A stretch of 64,000 bases of DNA, taken from contig CAXXLO010000002.1 of NCBI GenBank assembly GCA_963664085.2, positions 3,410,001-3,474,000 on the forward strand, in the 5' to 3' direction. This stretch comes from Bin5 sp022821545. Its GTDB lineage: Bacteria; Chloroflexota; Anaerolineae; Caldilineales; Caldilineaceae. The number at the start of each line of letters is the position of its first letter. Position 1 is the first letter of the stretch. This document shows positions 16,762 to 26,172 of this stretch, in pieces. The notes under the pieces are model-generated. The model saw only the letters and a program-made list of their open reading frames with translations, was not told the DNA's origin and made no database searches. The translations under genes and the position numbers were made by a program.

Positions 16762-18246
16762 TCAGTTCAACATCAGCGTCTCCACCGCCCCCCAGTCGAC
16801 AGCCTCTTCGACCGCGTCGGCAAGCCGGTCATACTCCCTGTTCCTGAGCGCCGTTGTCGCCGCGAGCGCGCCCGACCAGCCCAGCCCGCGCAGCCAGCTG
16901 TGTCGAAAGCTGTCGTTCTCGAACAGGCCGTGCAGATAGGTTCCCCACGCGCTTCCGTCCGCCGCCGTTGCTCCGTCGGGAATGCGAACCGTCCGCCCGC
17001 CCCGTGCGATGATTTCGCCGAAGCGGGCCGTCCCCTCACGGACTCGTGAATCGCCCGTGTGGATCTCGTACCCGCGCACCGTCTCGCCGTCGCGCAGGCG
17101 CATGACGGCCTGATGTGTCTCCTTCTGCGCGGAAAACGTCGTCACAACCGGCAACAGTCCCAATCCGGCCGCCTGCTCTGCCGGCTCCCCCTCCATCCCC
17201 AGCGGATCGGCCAGCCATTCACCCGTCATCTGATACCCGCCGCAGATGCCGACCACCTGCGCCCCCCGTCCGTACGCAGCCGTAACGGCCCGGTCCAGCC
17301 CCCTTTCTCTCAGCCAGGCCAGGTCGGACAGCGTTGCCTTGGTCCCGGGCAGAATGACCGCCGCCGGGCTCCCAAGGTCCTCCGCCCGCTCCACGTACCG
17401 CAGCCTCACGCCCGGCTCCAACGCAAGCGCGTCAAATTCGTCGAAATTCGCGATGCGGGGCAGATGGATGACCGCGATGTCAAGCTGTCCCTCCGTCAGC
17501 GCCGCCGCAGACCGGTCTCGCTCCAACGGCACGGCATCTTCGTCCGCAATGCGTAGATCGGGCAGATAGGGAATCACGCCCAGTGTTGGCACGCCGAACG
17601 CCCTCTCCTGCAGCATCTCCAGGCCGTCGCCCAGCAATGCGGGATCCCCGCGAAACCTGTTGATAAGAAATCCGCCAATCTGCAGCCGCTCCTCCGGCTC
17701 CAACAGCAGCATCGTCCCCGCCAGCGCCGCAAAGACGCCCCCCCGGTCAATGTCGCCGACCAGCAGACAGGAGGCCCCGGCATGTCCGGCCATTCGCAGA
17801 TTGACGATATCGCCCGCCTTCAGATTGATCTCCGCCGGACTGCCCGCGCCCTCCAATACTATCACGTCGTAGCGGGCCGCCAGCCGGTCGTAGGCCGCCG
17901 TAACCTCGCTCCACAAACGCTTCTTTGTCTCCATCCAATTGCCGGCCTCGATCCGCCCAGCCATCTCTCCATTTAGCACGACCTGGCTTCTCCGGTTCCC
18001 CTCCGGCTTGAGGAGAACCGGATTCATATCGGTGTGCGGATAAATGCCCGCCGCCTCTGCCTGAACAATCTGCGCGCGTCCCATCTCGCCGCCCTCCGGC
18101 GTCACGCCGGCATTGTTGCTCATGTTCTGCGCCTTGAATGGCGCCACCCGCATACCACCGCGCGCGAAAACACGGCAAAAGGCCGTCGCCAACAGGCTCT
18201 TCCCCGCATTCGAATGTGTGCCGAGTATCATCAACGCCCGCGCCAT
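16762..18246 (-). CDS. cobQ: cobyric acid synthase
   Basis: 494 residues, usual length. CobQ/CbiP amidates four side-chain carboxylates (b, d, e and g) of adenosylcobyrinic a,c-diamide using glutamine and ATP. The N-terminal synthetase domain begins MILGTHSNAGKSLLATAF (P-loop-like) and includes RGGVFAALAGT. The C-terminal glutamine amidotransferase domain has the nucleophile Cys in VVGICGGYQM and His in GTYLHGLFEND. It is the last gene of the minus-strand cobalamin operon, starting 12 bp after the binding-protein gene, with CAGGGA as ribosome site. Confidence 0.96.
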   Translation of the reverse strand: MARALMILGTHSNAGKSLLATAFCRVFARGGMRVAPFKAQNMSNNAGVTPEGGEMGRAQIVQAEAAGIYPHTDMNPVLLKPEGNRRSQVVLNGEMAGRIEAGNWMETKKRLWSEVTAAYDRLAARYDVIVLEGAGSPAEINLKAGDIVNLRMAGHAGASCLLVGDIDRGGVFAALAGTMLLLEPEERLQIGGFLINRFRGDPALLGDGLEMLQERAFGVPTLGVIPYLPDLRIADEDAVPLERDRSAAALTEGQLDIAVIHLPRIANFDEFDALALEPGVRLRYVERAEDLGSPAAVILPGTKATLSDLAWLRERGLDRAVTAAYGRGAQVVGICGGYQMTGEWLADPLGMEGEPAEQAAGLGLLPVVTTFSAQKETHQAVMRLRDGETVRGYEIHTGDSRVREGTARFGEIIARGGRTVRIPDGATAADGSAWGTYLHGLFENDSFRHSWLRGLGWSGALAATTALRNREYDRLADAVEEAVDWGAVETLMLN

Positions 18247-18258
18247 CTTCGTCCCTGC

Positions 18259-19500
18259 CTAATCCAACTGGTGGAACCAGATCAACTCATGGTCCGGCAG
18301 CAGATCGGGGTGAAAGATCTTTATCAGGTCCGCCAGCACCAGGTCCGGGTTTGCCACCCCGGTCTCCCAATAGTCGTTCCCGCCCCACTCGTTCACCAGG
18401 GCGTTATTGCTGTAAACCGATCCCTGCTCCACGGCCGACAGGCTGCCGTACCGTTCATCCGCCGCCAAGATGTCGCTTGCGGTGGACCAGGATCCGGTAT
18501 TTGCCAGCCAGATGTTGGCGTCAGTCGCCGCCTCAAAGACATTCTCCATCGACAGCGGGATAGACCCGGTCGACTCGTCGTCGCGCCACAGATAGGCTCC
18601 GCCGGCGTCGGCAATGTAGCGGGCAAAATAGCTGTTTCCGCCCGGAACGCGCCACGAATCCCTGCGCGCGATGCCGACCAGTACCGTCGGCCTCTCCTTT
18701 ACGCCTGCTGCCATTTCCGCCATTTCCGCATAGCGGTCGACGATGCCGTCAAAGAGCTGCCCGGCCAGCTTCTCCTGATTGAAGAAGAGCGCGGTAACCT
18801 TCAACCACTCCGTGCGGCCCAACGGCGAAGTCTCCATATACCCAGCCGTCAACGCCACCGGCAGGCCCGCTTCGATCAGCTTGGGATGCGTGTCGTAATC
18901 AAGATTTCCGTAGGCAAATGTAATGATCAGCTCCGGACCCACGTCAATCAGGATCTCTGTGTTGACCCCCGTGCCGGTCCCCGCCTCCTGCAAGGCGCCC
19001 GCGTCGATCATCTCCCTCACCGCCGCCGTATTGATATAGTCAAACCGGTCCACCGCAACCAACCGCTCCAGCAGACCCAGATCGTGCAAATGCGGCAAGA
19101 CGGTCGAAGTAAGAGCCGCAACGCTGCGCACCGGTACCTCTATCGCCGGCGTGTCGTCGAATCCCTCCGGCGCAGGCGCGCCGCACTGCACGAGCAGATA
19201 CTGGAAAGTCTCCTCCGCACCGCGCCACGGGTTGTGCAGCGTCAGCACCTTGTAGTGCTTGTGATACGCCACGCTCCAACCCTCCGCATGGTCCGGCGCG
19301 ACCTTCTCCGGGAAATAGTCAACATTCGGGTCGAAAGCCCCGATACACCCCTCGGACAGATTCGCTTCCGGCGCCGCCAAACCTTCCTTCACGCCGCCGG
19401 CAGTCGCAGGTCCCGTCTCTGCTTCAGGTATCGGCGCAACCACGCAACCCGCCAGCACCGCAACTATCATTCCCAAAACCAACATGAAACCGGTCTTCAT
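18259..19500 (-). CDS. ABC transporter substrate-binding lipoprotein, probably for a corrinoid
   Basis: 413 residues from ATG 19500, preceded by AAAGGA. A signal peptide with lipobox VLAGC (mature Cys about residue 19) is followed by a BtuF/FhuD-like periplasmic-binding fold. Segments typical of the family are VAALTSTVLPHLHDLGLLERLV, VNTEILIDVGPELIITFAYG and YWETGVANPDLVLADLIKI at the end. Its position between cobN and cobQ suggests uptake of cobalamin, cobinamide or a cobalt/iron chelate; a siderophore is the main alternative. No permease or ATPase partner lies next to it in this window. Confidence 0.85.
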   Translation of the reverse strand: MKTGFMLVLGMIVAVLAGCVVAPIPEAETGPATAGGVKEGLAAPEANLSEGCIGAFDPNVDYFPEKVAPDHAEGWSVAYHKHYKVLTLHNPWRGAEETFQYLLVQCGAPAPEGFDDTPAIEVPVRSVAALTSTVLPHLHDLGLLERLVAVDRFDYINTAAVREMIDAGALQEAGTGTGVNTEILIDVGPELIITFAYGNLDYDTHPKLIEAGLPVALTAGYMETSPLGRTEWLKVTALFFNQEKLAGQLFDGIVDRYAEMAEMAAGVKERPTVLVGIARRDSWRVPGGNSYFARYIADAGGAYLWRDDESTGSIPLSMENVFEAATDANIWLANTGSWSTASDILAADERYGSLSAVEQGSVYSNNALVNEWGGNDYWETGVANPDLVLADLIKIFHPDLLPDHELIWFHQLD

Positions 19501-19656
19501 CACTTTTCCTTTCATAGCAGTCGCCTGAAATGGTTTATGAACTCCGAAACTCCGGCATACTCACTCGTCACTACTCCGGGCGCCCAGCCTCAAGCTGCTT
19601 CCCTGTAAGCTGAGCAAGTTTTTCTCCAGGTCCTGAAGAGTTGTCCTCCGCGGTCT

Positions 19657-22600
19657 CTAGCTGCGGACCCGCCTCAGCTCCTCCAGACCCAACTCTCGGG
19701 CTGCCTCAAGCAGCGCTGCATCCACCGCATCCGGGTCCTGCCAGAGACCACGTTCGATCGCCTCAAGCAACCGTTCGGCGATCGCCTGCCACGCCCACGG
19801 ATTGCTCTCCGAAAAGAACTGCTGCATCGTCTCGTCTCGCAAGAACGCATCCGTCACTCGCTCATACATCCAGTCGTCCAGTACCTGCGACGTCGCGTCG
19901 TAGCCGAAGAGATAGTCGACCGTGGCCGCGACCTCCAGCGCTCCCTTGTACCCATGCCGCCGCATGCTCTCCAACCACTTCGGATTCACCACCCGGCTGC
20001 GAAAGACGCGCCGCGCCTCCTCCCGCAGATCGCGCGTCCGCACACGTTCCGGGTTGCTGCTGTCTCCGAAATAGCGGTTCGGATTCCGCCCCGTCAGCGC
20101 CCGCACCGTCGCAATCATTCCGCCGTGATACTGCAAATAGTCATCACTGTCGAAGATGTCGTGTTCGCGGTTATCCTGGTTCTTGGTCGCAATCTGCACA
20201 GTGCCCAGCGCCCGCGCAAACTCCGCCTCGGCCGGCACGCCCGCTTGCCCGCACCCGTATGCATAGCCGCCCCAAAGAAGGTAGGCGCGCGCAAAATCCT
20301 CGTCGCCATGCCAGTTCCTAGCGTCGATCAGAGGCAGAATCCCGGCCCCGTAGCTGCCCGGCTTGCAACCAAAGATGCGGTACCTGGCCTTTTCGTTTGC
20401 CGCCTCACCTTCACCCGCCAGTTTCAATTCGGTCTCGCTGGCCAGCGCGTGTTTGCGCGGGAAGTTCATCTCTGGATCCTCATCGGCACTGATCGCCATC
20501 TGCGCCGCGCTGTCAATCAGCGTGATCAGATGCGGGAACGCGTCCCGAAAGAACCCGCTGATCCGGCACACGACATCCACCCGCGGGCGCCCCAGCTCCG
20601 CCAGCGGGATCAGCTCCACGCCGGTCACGCGCCGGTTCTCCCGCTGCCACACAGGCCGCGCCCCTAACAGCGCCAGCACCTGCGCGATGTCGTCCCCCGC
20701 CGTCCGCATCGCGCTCGTTCCCCACATGCTGATCCCCACACTCTGCGGGAACTTCCCCTCCTCCATCTGATAACGGCTGATCAGTGTCTCGGCCAGCCCC
20801 TGCCCTACCTGCCACGACGCCATTGTCGGCAGCGCCCGCGGATCGACCGCAAAGAAGTTGCGCCCCGTCGGCAGCACGTGCGCCATGCCCCGGGTCGGTG
20901 ACCCGCTCGGCCCGGGCGGGATAAAGCCACCGTCCAGGGCGTGAATGATATTGCCGATTTCCGCCTCTCCACCTTCAAGCAGACTGGGCACAATGGACTC
21001 GGCCGCGTAGCAAAGGACCTCCTTCATCCTTTTGAGCTCGGCCTCCCCGTCAGACGGCGCTGCCCCGGCGCGCGCGGCGCCCAGCGCGGCAAGGCGCGCC
21101 GCTGACTCCATCGCAATGTCCGAAACCCGTTCCACCCGCCACCCTGATTCCGCTATACAGGACAGCGCCCTCTTGCATTCCTCCTCGATCCGCTCAACCA
21201 GGTCGGCATTCGTTCTGACTTCAGAGGCGAAGTCACGCCTCCGGTCGCCCGATCTATCCTGCAGCAGCAGCCAGTCCTCCCCTGCAAGGCGCGCCGCCGC
21301 GGCAGGCAGCGACGGAACGTCGGCGTTGGGCAGCTTGACAAGGTGATACATCGTTTCGACCAGTTGCTCACCCTCCGGCGCCGTCCCCAGAATATGCAGG
21401 CCGTCCCGGATCTGCGCACCGGTCAACTCACACAGATACCCCTCGATATCCTCAAGCAGATGGGCCACCTGCGCCCCCTGCATTTCCCCCAGAGCCGTAG
21501 GCGTTCCGTCGTCGAGATATGAGCCGTCCCACTCGTGAGAGTGGTCACCGTGGTCCGCTCTCAGAATGTACTTCAGATCATCATCCAGGCGGTCACGCTC
21601 AATGATCTCCCAGATCTGCTTTTGCAGGATCGGCAGTTTCGCCGGATCGAGCTGCTCGGCCGCGTAATACTCGTCCGCAAGCTGCGCAAGCTCGGCCAGC
21701 GTGCCGTAGGCGCCCGCGCTCGTCATCGGCGGTGTCATATGATCAATGATTGTCGCGTGCGCCCGTCGCTTGGCCTGGCTCCCCTCCCCCGGGTCATTGA
21801 TGATGAAAGGGTAGACCAGCGGCAGGTCTTCCAGGATTACGTCCGGAAAACAGGCCTCGCCCAGCCCCACGCTCTTGCCCGGCAACCATTCCAGCGTCCC
21901 GTGTTTGCCCATATGGACGACTGCGTCGGCCTTCCAAACGCGGCTAAGCCAGCGGTAGAGCGCCAGGTAGTTGTGCGGTGGGGGCAGGTCCGGGCGGTGA
22001 TAGATTTGGTCCGGGTCCATGTCGTAGCCCCGCGGCGGTTGCAGCGCCACAAACAGATTGCCCAATTCCAGCCCGGCCAGCGCAATTCCCCCGTTATGAA
22101 CATAGGCGCCCCCCGGCGCCTCCCCCCACTGCTTCTCCATCTCCACCCGGCTGGTTTCGGGCGCCTGTTCGAACCACCCCGCGTACTGTTCCGCCGGCAG
22201 CTTATACGCTTGCGCCAGCTGCTCCTCCTTCAACCAAGAAACGTCGTAGGAGCAGCGGCCAATCAGCTCAAACAGCAGCTCATCGCCCGATTCCGGCAGC
22301 GGACCGATCTTGTACCCGGCTTTCTTCATGCGGTCGAACAGCTTCATCAACGATGCCGGCGCGTCCAGCCCCACCGCATTGCCCACCCGCGCCGCCTTCG
22401 CAGAGCTGTTTGTCAGTACAACGGCAATCCGTTTCTCAGAATTCGCCTTGTGACGCAGAGCGATATGCTTCTCGACAATGCCCGCCAGGCGTCCGATTCG
22501 CTCGCCGTCCGGAACGTAGCGCGTCCCGCCCTCCCCCAGCGCCTCTTTGAAGGAAACCGGCGTGCCCACGATGCGGCCGTCAAACTCCGGAATCGCGACG

Positions 22601-23979
22601 TTCATGGCAGTGTCCAGCGATCCCAGGCCCCGTCCGTTGCGTTCCCAGGCCGCCCGGTCGTTGCTGCAATAGATCGCCTGAAAGACCGGCAGATCAAGTT
22701 CGCCGAAGACCTCGCCGCCATCTCCCAGCGCGAAGCTCAACGTGCTCACAACTGCGTCCACCGGGCCCTCCTCCGTCATCACGCCCAGCGCCAGCGGCCG
22801 CCCCGCGGCGTCGCACTCCTTCAGGGACTGCGTATAGACAGCCCGCACGTCCATGCCCCGTTGCTGGAACTCGGCAGCCAGCGCATCCACAAAGTCAGTA
22901 TTGCCGCTTAACAGATGGGCCCGATAGAAAAGAATCCCCACAGTCGAGCGTACGGCGTTTACCGCCGCAGCCGCGGCTGCGGACATAATCTGCACTGGTT
23001 CCCCACAGGCACAGCAGTCCCCTTCTCCCGCAGTCTCCCAGCCTTCCGTGTTGGGCTGATAGATGCCGTGCAGCGGCAATTCCTCCGGCTGGTCAAATCC
23101 CCACCCGCTAATCAGCAGATGATCACTGAGGCACTTCAGTCCGTTGGCCAGATTCTGCGGCCCGCCGCACTGGAAATAGGCGCTGATCGCCTGCGCCAGC
23201 GGCACGCCCACATTGGAACGGGCCATCAGGTCGTAATCAAACGCCTCCACCGCCGGCAAACAGATCAGAAAGCCGTCCGTCCGCCCGGCCCATTCCTGTA
23301 GAAGGCCAAGTCCGTATTCGAATGCCCTGCCCGAGTGCAGCCGCGCCACCACCACCTGCGCGCCCGGCAGCAGCCGCTGCAGCAAAGCATCCACCGCGCC
23401 GTCATCCGCCAACCGCCCGACGTGGGCCGCCTCCAGGCCGGCAAACCCTTTGGGCAGCATTGCCCGCGCCCGCTCCAGCGCCAGCAGATCGGTGTCCGAC
23501 TGGCTGAGAAAGAGGACGCCCTCGCCGCCCGTCTCCGACGCCTGACTCGCGATCTCCGCCCCCGGACCCTGCTTCCCGTCCCACCCGAAGCCGTTGAACA
23601 CATGCGGCTGCAGGACGGGAGGCGGGGGGGTTTCAATGTCCTCCAGAAGTCGCTCGATATAGTCAAAGATCGCCCCTACGACGGCCGTGTCGTTTACCGA
23701 GTGAAACCAGACCGGGCGCCCGTCCATAACCAGCATAACCACGTTCGCCAGTACACAAGGACCCAGGCAACCGCCCTGATTCAGATGCACGCGATTGCGC
23801 AGCTTCCGGCGAATCCACTCGGTGTGGTACAGGTCCTCGTCCACTTCGGCAAAGCCCCGGTCCGTCCGTCCGCAACAGCAACCGGTGGCGCACACAAACA
23901 ACATGCCCCGCAGCTGTCCCGAATTGACCATCCGCCCGTCCAGCCGCTCCACCATATTCCGACTGTGAATCTCAGCCAT
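19657..23979 (-). CDS. cobN: cobaltochelatase CobN with N-terminal [2Fe-2S] ferredoxin domain
   Basis: 1440 residues from ATG 23979 (GGAAAGGG 7 bp upstream); a longer frame to 24084 would overlap cobO. Residues ~25-110 form a thioredoxin-like [2Fe-2S] ferredoxin module with Cys at 30, 34-36, 71 and 75 (VCATGCCCGRTD and GGCLGPC). The rest is the large CobN/BchH chelatase subunit, with the family motif VVHMGKHGTLEWLPGKSV, then FIINDPGEGSQAKRRAHA, NFFAVDPRALPT and NPKWLESMRRHGYKGA. CobN inserts cobalt into hydrogenobyrinic a,c-diamide together with AAA+ partners (CobS/T or ChlI/D type), which are not in this window. The fused ferredoxin is unusual and could sense or pass electrons for cobalt handling; that is inference. 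Confidence 0.94.
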   Translation of the reverse strand: MAEIHSRNMVERLDGRMVNSGQLRGMLFVCATGCCCGRTDRGFAEVDEDLYHTEWIRRKLRNRVHLNQGGCLGPCVLANVVMLVMDGRPVWFHSVNDTAVVGAIFDYIERLLEDIETPPPPVLQPHVFNGFGWDGKQGPGAEIASQASETGGEGVLFLSQSDTDLLALERARAMLPKGFAGLEAAHVGRLADDGAVDALLQRLLPGAQVVVARLHSGRAFEYGLGLLQEWAGRTDGFLICLPAVEAFDYDLMARSNVGVPLAQAISAYFQCGGPQNLANGLKCLSDHLLISGWGFDQPEELPLHGIYQPNTEGWETAGEGDCCACGEPVQIMSAAAAAAVNAVRSTVGILFYRAHLLSGNTDFVDALAAEFQQRGMDVRAVYTQSLKECDAAGRPLALGVMTEEGPVDAVVSTLSFALGDGGEVFGELDLPVFQAIYCSNDRAAWERNGRGLGSLDTAMNVAIPEFDGRIVGTPVSFKEALGEGGTRYVPDGERIGRLAGIVEKHIALRHKANSEKRIAVVLTNSSAKAARVGNAVGLDAPASLMKLFDRMKKAGYKIGPLPESGDELLFELIGRCSYDVSWLKEEQLAQAYKLPAEQYAGWFEQAPETSRVEMEKQWGEAPGGAYVHNGGIALAGLELGNLFVALQPPRGYDMDPDQIYHRPDLPPPHNYLALYRWLSRVWKADAVVHMGKHGTLEWLPGKSVGLGEACFPDVILEDLPLVYPFIINDPGEGSQAKRRAHATIIDHMTPPMTSAGAYGTLAELAQLADEYYAAEQLDPAKLPILQKQIWEIIERDRLDDDLKYILRADHGDHSHEWDGSYLDDGTPTALGEMQGAQVAHLLEDIEGYLCELTGAQIRDGLHILGTAPEGEQLVETMYHLVKLPNADVPSLPAAAARLAGEDWLLLQDRSGDRRRDFASEVRTNADLVERIEEECKRALSCIAESGWRVERVSDIAMESAARLAALGAARAGAAPSDGEAELKRMKEVLCYAAESIVPSLLEGGEAEIGNIIHALDGGFIPPGPSGSPTRGMAHVLPTGRNFFAVDPRALPTMASWQVGQGLAETLISRYQMEEGKFPQSVGISMWGTSAMRTAGDDIAQVLALLGARPVWQRENRRVTGVELIPLAELGRPRVDVVCRISGFFRDAFPHLITLIDSAAQMAISADEDPEMNFPRKHALASETELKLAGEGEAANEKARYRIFGCKPGSYGAGILPLIDARNWHGDEDFARAYLLWGGYAYGCGQAGVPAEAEFARALGTVQIATKNQDNREHDIFDSDDYLQYHGGMIATVRALTGRNPNRYFGDSSNPERVRTRDLREEARRVFRSRVVNPKWLESMRRHGYKGALEVAATVDYLFGYDATSQVLDDWMYERVTDAFLRDETMQQFFSESNPWAWQAIAERLLEAIERGLWQDPDAVDAALLEAARELGLEELRRVRS

Positions 23980-24040
23980 TTCCGGACCCTTTCCAATCTC
24001 CCCAACTCTGCTCAATCCGCAACCACCGATTATGGCAGTT

Positions 24041-25069
24041 CTAGAATTCAATTCCCGGCTGCGCCCGGATTCCCTGCTCCTCAAGGGGATGCTTGATCGG
24101 TCGCATTTCCGTCACCAGATCGGCAAAGTCGATCAGATTGCGGGGCGCGTACCGTCCCGTAATTACCAGGTGCAACATCGGCGGCTTGTTCGCCTCCAGC
24201 CATGCCAGCGCTTCGTTCCCGTCCAGCCAGCCGTAATGCAGCAGATAGGTAAACTCATCCAGGATCATAACGTCGTAGCTGCCGTTCAAAATCCGTTCCT
24301 GGCAGACCGTCCACGTGCGGCGCGCCCTCGCAGCAGTCTCGTCCATGTCGCTACTCGTCCACGTCCAGCCGTCCCCGCTGCTGATCCAGTCGATCTCTCC
24401 CATGCGCTCCGCCGCCCGGATCTCCCCAAACCGAGCACTCTCATGCTTGAGAAACTGGACCACACCGACCTTCATCCTCCTTCCCCACGCCCGCGTCAGA
24501 ATGCCCAACGCAGCCGTTGTCTTGCCTTTTCCCTCGCCCGTGTTGACGATGACAAGCCCCTTCTTCTTTCGCCTGCGCCGCGCCGCCAATCGCCGCGACT
24601 CCGCCTCATCCCCTGCAGGGTCCTCAGATTCAGGCTGAAGCTCCCCATCCTTCTCCAGAGGCCCCCAAGGCGCCGCAGCCAGCGCTTCATCGCCCCGTAC
24701 GTCCGGCGCGTAAGCAGCTTCCTCCCCTTCCGGGAAATGACGGTGAAAGATCAGCTCCTCCACCGGCCTGCCCCCGATCAGATGCTCACGGTAGATTCGC
24801 TCCAGCCCCGCCGCGTCAACCCCGTGGTACCAGATCCCGTCCGGATAGACGACCAAGATCGGACCGCCCTGGCACACGCCCAGGCAGTCGGCCAGCGTAC
24901 ACTTGACTCGATGGGGGTTACGGAGCTTGTTCAGCCCCTGCTGCCGGTTCCTCTCCAATACCAGGCGTTGAAGCCGCTCGGCCTCGTCGCTTGGGGCACA
25001 GTCTCCGTGATTGCAGATAAAGAGCTGCCGCCCATAATGTCTCATGTTGGGAACGCCTTTCTCAACCAC
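24041..25069 (-). CDS. cobO: cob(I)yrinic acid a,c-diamide adenosyltransferase with N-terminal [2Fe-2S] ferredoxin domain
   Basis: 342 residues. The first ~110 residues are a thioredoxin-like [2Fe-2S] ferredoxin domain with Cys19, Cys24, Cys62 and Cys66 (CNHGDC and ADCLGVCQGGP). A charged linker (about 113-170) follows, then a standard CobO/BtuR adenosyltransferase with P-loop GEGKGKTT (178-185), VGVVQFLKH and VMILDEFTY. CobO moves the adenosyl group of ATP onto reduced Co(I), and a ferredoxin domain could supply the electron for the Co(II)-to-Co(I) step. GTG 25069 is chosen because AGGAGG lies 6 bp before it; an ATG at 25045 is the alternative. The start overlaps the cbiB stop by 28 bp. Confidence 0.92.
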   Translation of the reverse strand: MVEKGVPNMRHYGRQLFICNHGDCAPSDEAERLQRLVLERNRQQGLNKLRNPHRVKCTLADCLGVCQGGPILVVYPDGIWYHGVDAAGLERIYREHLIGGRPVEELIFHRHFPEGEEAAYAPDVRGDEALAAAPWGPLEKDGELQPESEDPAGDEAESRRLAARRRRKKKGLVIVNTGEGKGKTTAALGILTRAWGRRMKVGVVQFLKHESARFGEIRAAERMGEIDWISSGDGWTWTSSDMDETAARARRTWTVCQERILNGSYDVMILDEFTYLLHYGWLDGNEALAWLEANKPPMLHLVITGRYAPRNLIDFADLVTEMRPIKHPLEEQGIRAQPGIEF

Positions 25070-26091
25070 GCTCTGCCTCCTCTACCTGCCAGCTGCAGTC
25101 TCGCCGGAACGCCTTTTTTCTTGAAAACGTACTTTTTGGGGAAAAGGAGCGCCGCCGCGCCGACGGCTATTCCCAGAAAAAGACTGACTGAGAGAAGCCG
25201 GGTCGCTCGTCCTATGTCAGCCGCCTGCGGCTTCGCCAGCCCTTCCCCAAGCCGGTAATGTCCGACCTTTTCCAACACCACTTCCAGCCCTCCCGCCGCT
25301 GCGCTCATCGGCTGCCCTGCATTGGGGCTGGCCGTCTTCCCCCCGTCGCGATGCCAGATTCGCCATGCACTTCCTGCTTTTTCCCCTGCAAGCGCCGCCC
25401 CCGCAACGATCAGCAGGGCAGTCAGCCGGGCAGGGACCAGGTTGACCGCGTCGTCCGCGCGTGCCGCGCTCTTCCCCAGCCACTCCCGTTCCTCATCCCG
25501 ATAGCCCAGCAGGGCATCCGCCGTATTCAGAAACCGGTAGGCAAGCGCCGCCGGCAGCCCGCCTACGCCGTACCAGAACAGCGGCGCAATCACGCTGTCC
25601 GAGCTGTTTTCCGCCAGCGACTCGATAGTCGCCGCCGCCACCAGACTTCCGTCCAGCCGCGATACGTCCCGGCTCACCAGATGCCAGCCCAGCTGCTGCC
25701 TGGCTTGGCCCAGATCGCCCCGCTCAAGCGGCCGCGCCACCGCCCCGCCCGCCCGCATCAGACCTCGCCAGGCGATCAGCTGGGACAGCACAGCACCCTC
25801 AGCCAGCCAACCCCACCGCCATCGCTCCAGGCAACGCGTCACCCACCTCCCCATCAGCCAGAGTGTTGAGACGCTAACGCCAAGCGCCGCGGCCCCGTAC
25901 AACAGGTCGGCCAGCGGCCCTCGCTGCGGCGCCATTTTCCTCAACACCGCTATCCAACTCCCCATCCACGCCACCGGATGGAAACGCGACGGCGGATCGC
26001 CCATTATCGCGTCGGCCAGCACCGCCGACAGAACGGCCAGCGCCCTCCGCCGCCCGCTGCGTTCAGAATCTAACAGTCCCCGACCGCTCAA
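25042..26091 (-). CDS. cbiB: adenosylcobinamide-phosphate synthase (CbiB/CobD family)
   Basis: 349 residues, a polytopic membrane protein that attaches aminopropanol or its phosphate to adenosylcobyric acid. The family signature near the N-terminus is LADAIMGDPPSRFHPVAWMG. Further markers are TIESLAENSSDSVIAPLFWYG and RFLNTADALLGYRDEEREWLGKSAARADD (ends of the catalytic loops). The proposed start is the TTG at 26091, with GGAG 8 bp upstream. The frame is open back to 26271, but that part runs through the two terminators and the riboswitch and cannot be protein. It is the first gene of the cobalamin operon and overlaps cobO by 28 bp. Confidence 0.9.
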   Translation of the reverse strand: MSGRGLLDSERSGRRRALAVLSAVLADAIMGDPPSRFHPVAWMGSWIAVLRKMAPQRGPLADLLYGAAALGVSVSTLWLMGRWVTRCLERWRWGWLAEGAVLSQLIAWRGLMRAGGAVARPLERGDLGQARQQLGWHLVSRDVSRLDGSLVAAATIESLAENSSDSVIAPLFWYGVGGLPAALAYRFLNTADALLGYRDEEREWLGKSAARADDAVNLVPARLTALLIVAGAALAGEKAGSAWRIWHRDGGKTASPNAGQPMSAAAGGLEVVLEKVGHYRLGEGLAKPQAADIGRATRLLSVSLFLGIAVGAAALLFPKKYVFKKKGVPARLQLAGRGGRAWLRKAFPT

Positions 26092-26107
26092 ATCGCACGC
26101 TCCAGCT

Positions 26108-26143
26108 AAAACAAGAAAGCGATCCACCCTCAGGGTGGATCGC
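26108..26143 (-). terminator. intrinsic terminator 2 of the cobalamin-riboswitch leader
   Basis: On the minus strand a 12-bp perfect inverted repeat (half-site GCGATCCACCCT, at 26119-26143) is followed by TTTCTTGTTTT. It ends just before the GGAG and TTG start of cbiB, where it can act as expression platform for transcription control. Confidence 0.88.
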
Positions 26144-26146
26144 CTG

Positions 26147-26172
26147 GAAAAAAGAAAGCCGCCAAATGGCGG
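26147..26172 (-). terminator. intrinsic terminator 1 of the cobalamin-riboswitch leader
   Basis: On the minus strand CCGCC-ATTT-GGCGG is followed by CTTTCTTTTTT. It is a shorter hairpin than terminator 2 and lies only 3 bp upstream of it in the transcript. Confidence 0.8.

Noticed and set aside
18034..19608. Long plus-strand open frame (524 codons) opposite cobQ and the binding-protein gene
   Set aside because: Arg/His/Pro-rich composition typical of antisense of GC-rich genes; no ribosome site; both opposite genes have clear motifs.
21535..22911. Plus-strand frame of 458 codons opposite cobN
   Set aside because: Antisense shadow; the CobN motifs are on the other strand.
24032..25258. Plus-strand frame of 408 codons opposite cobO
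   Set aside because: Antisense shadow of a well-supported gene; low-complexity basic composition.
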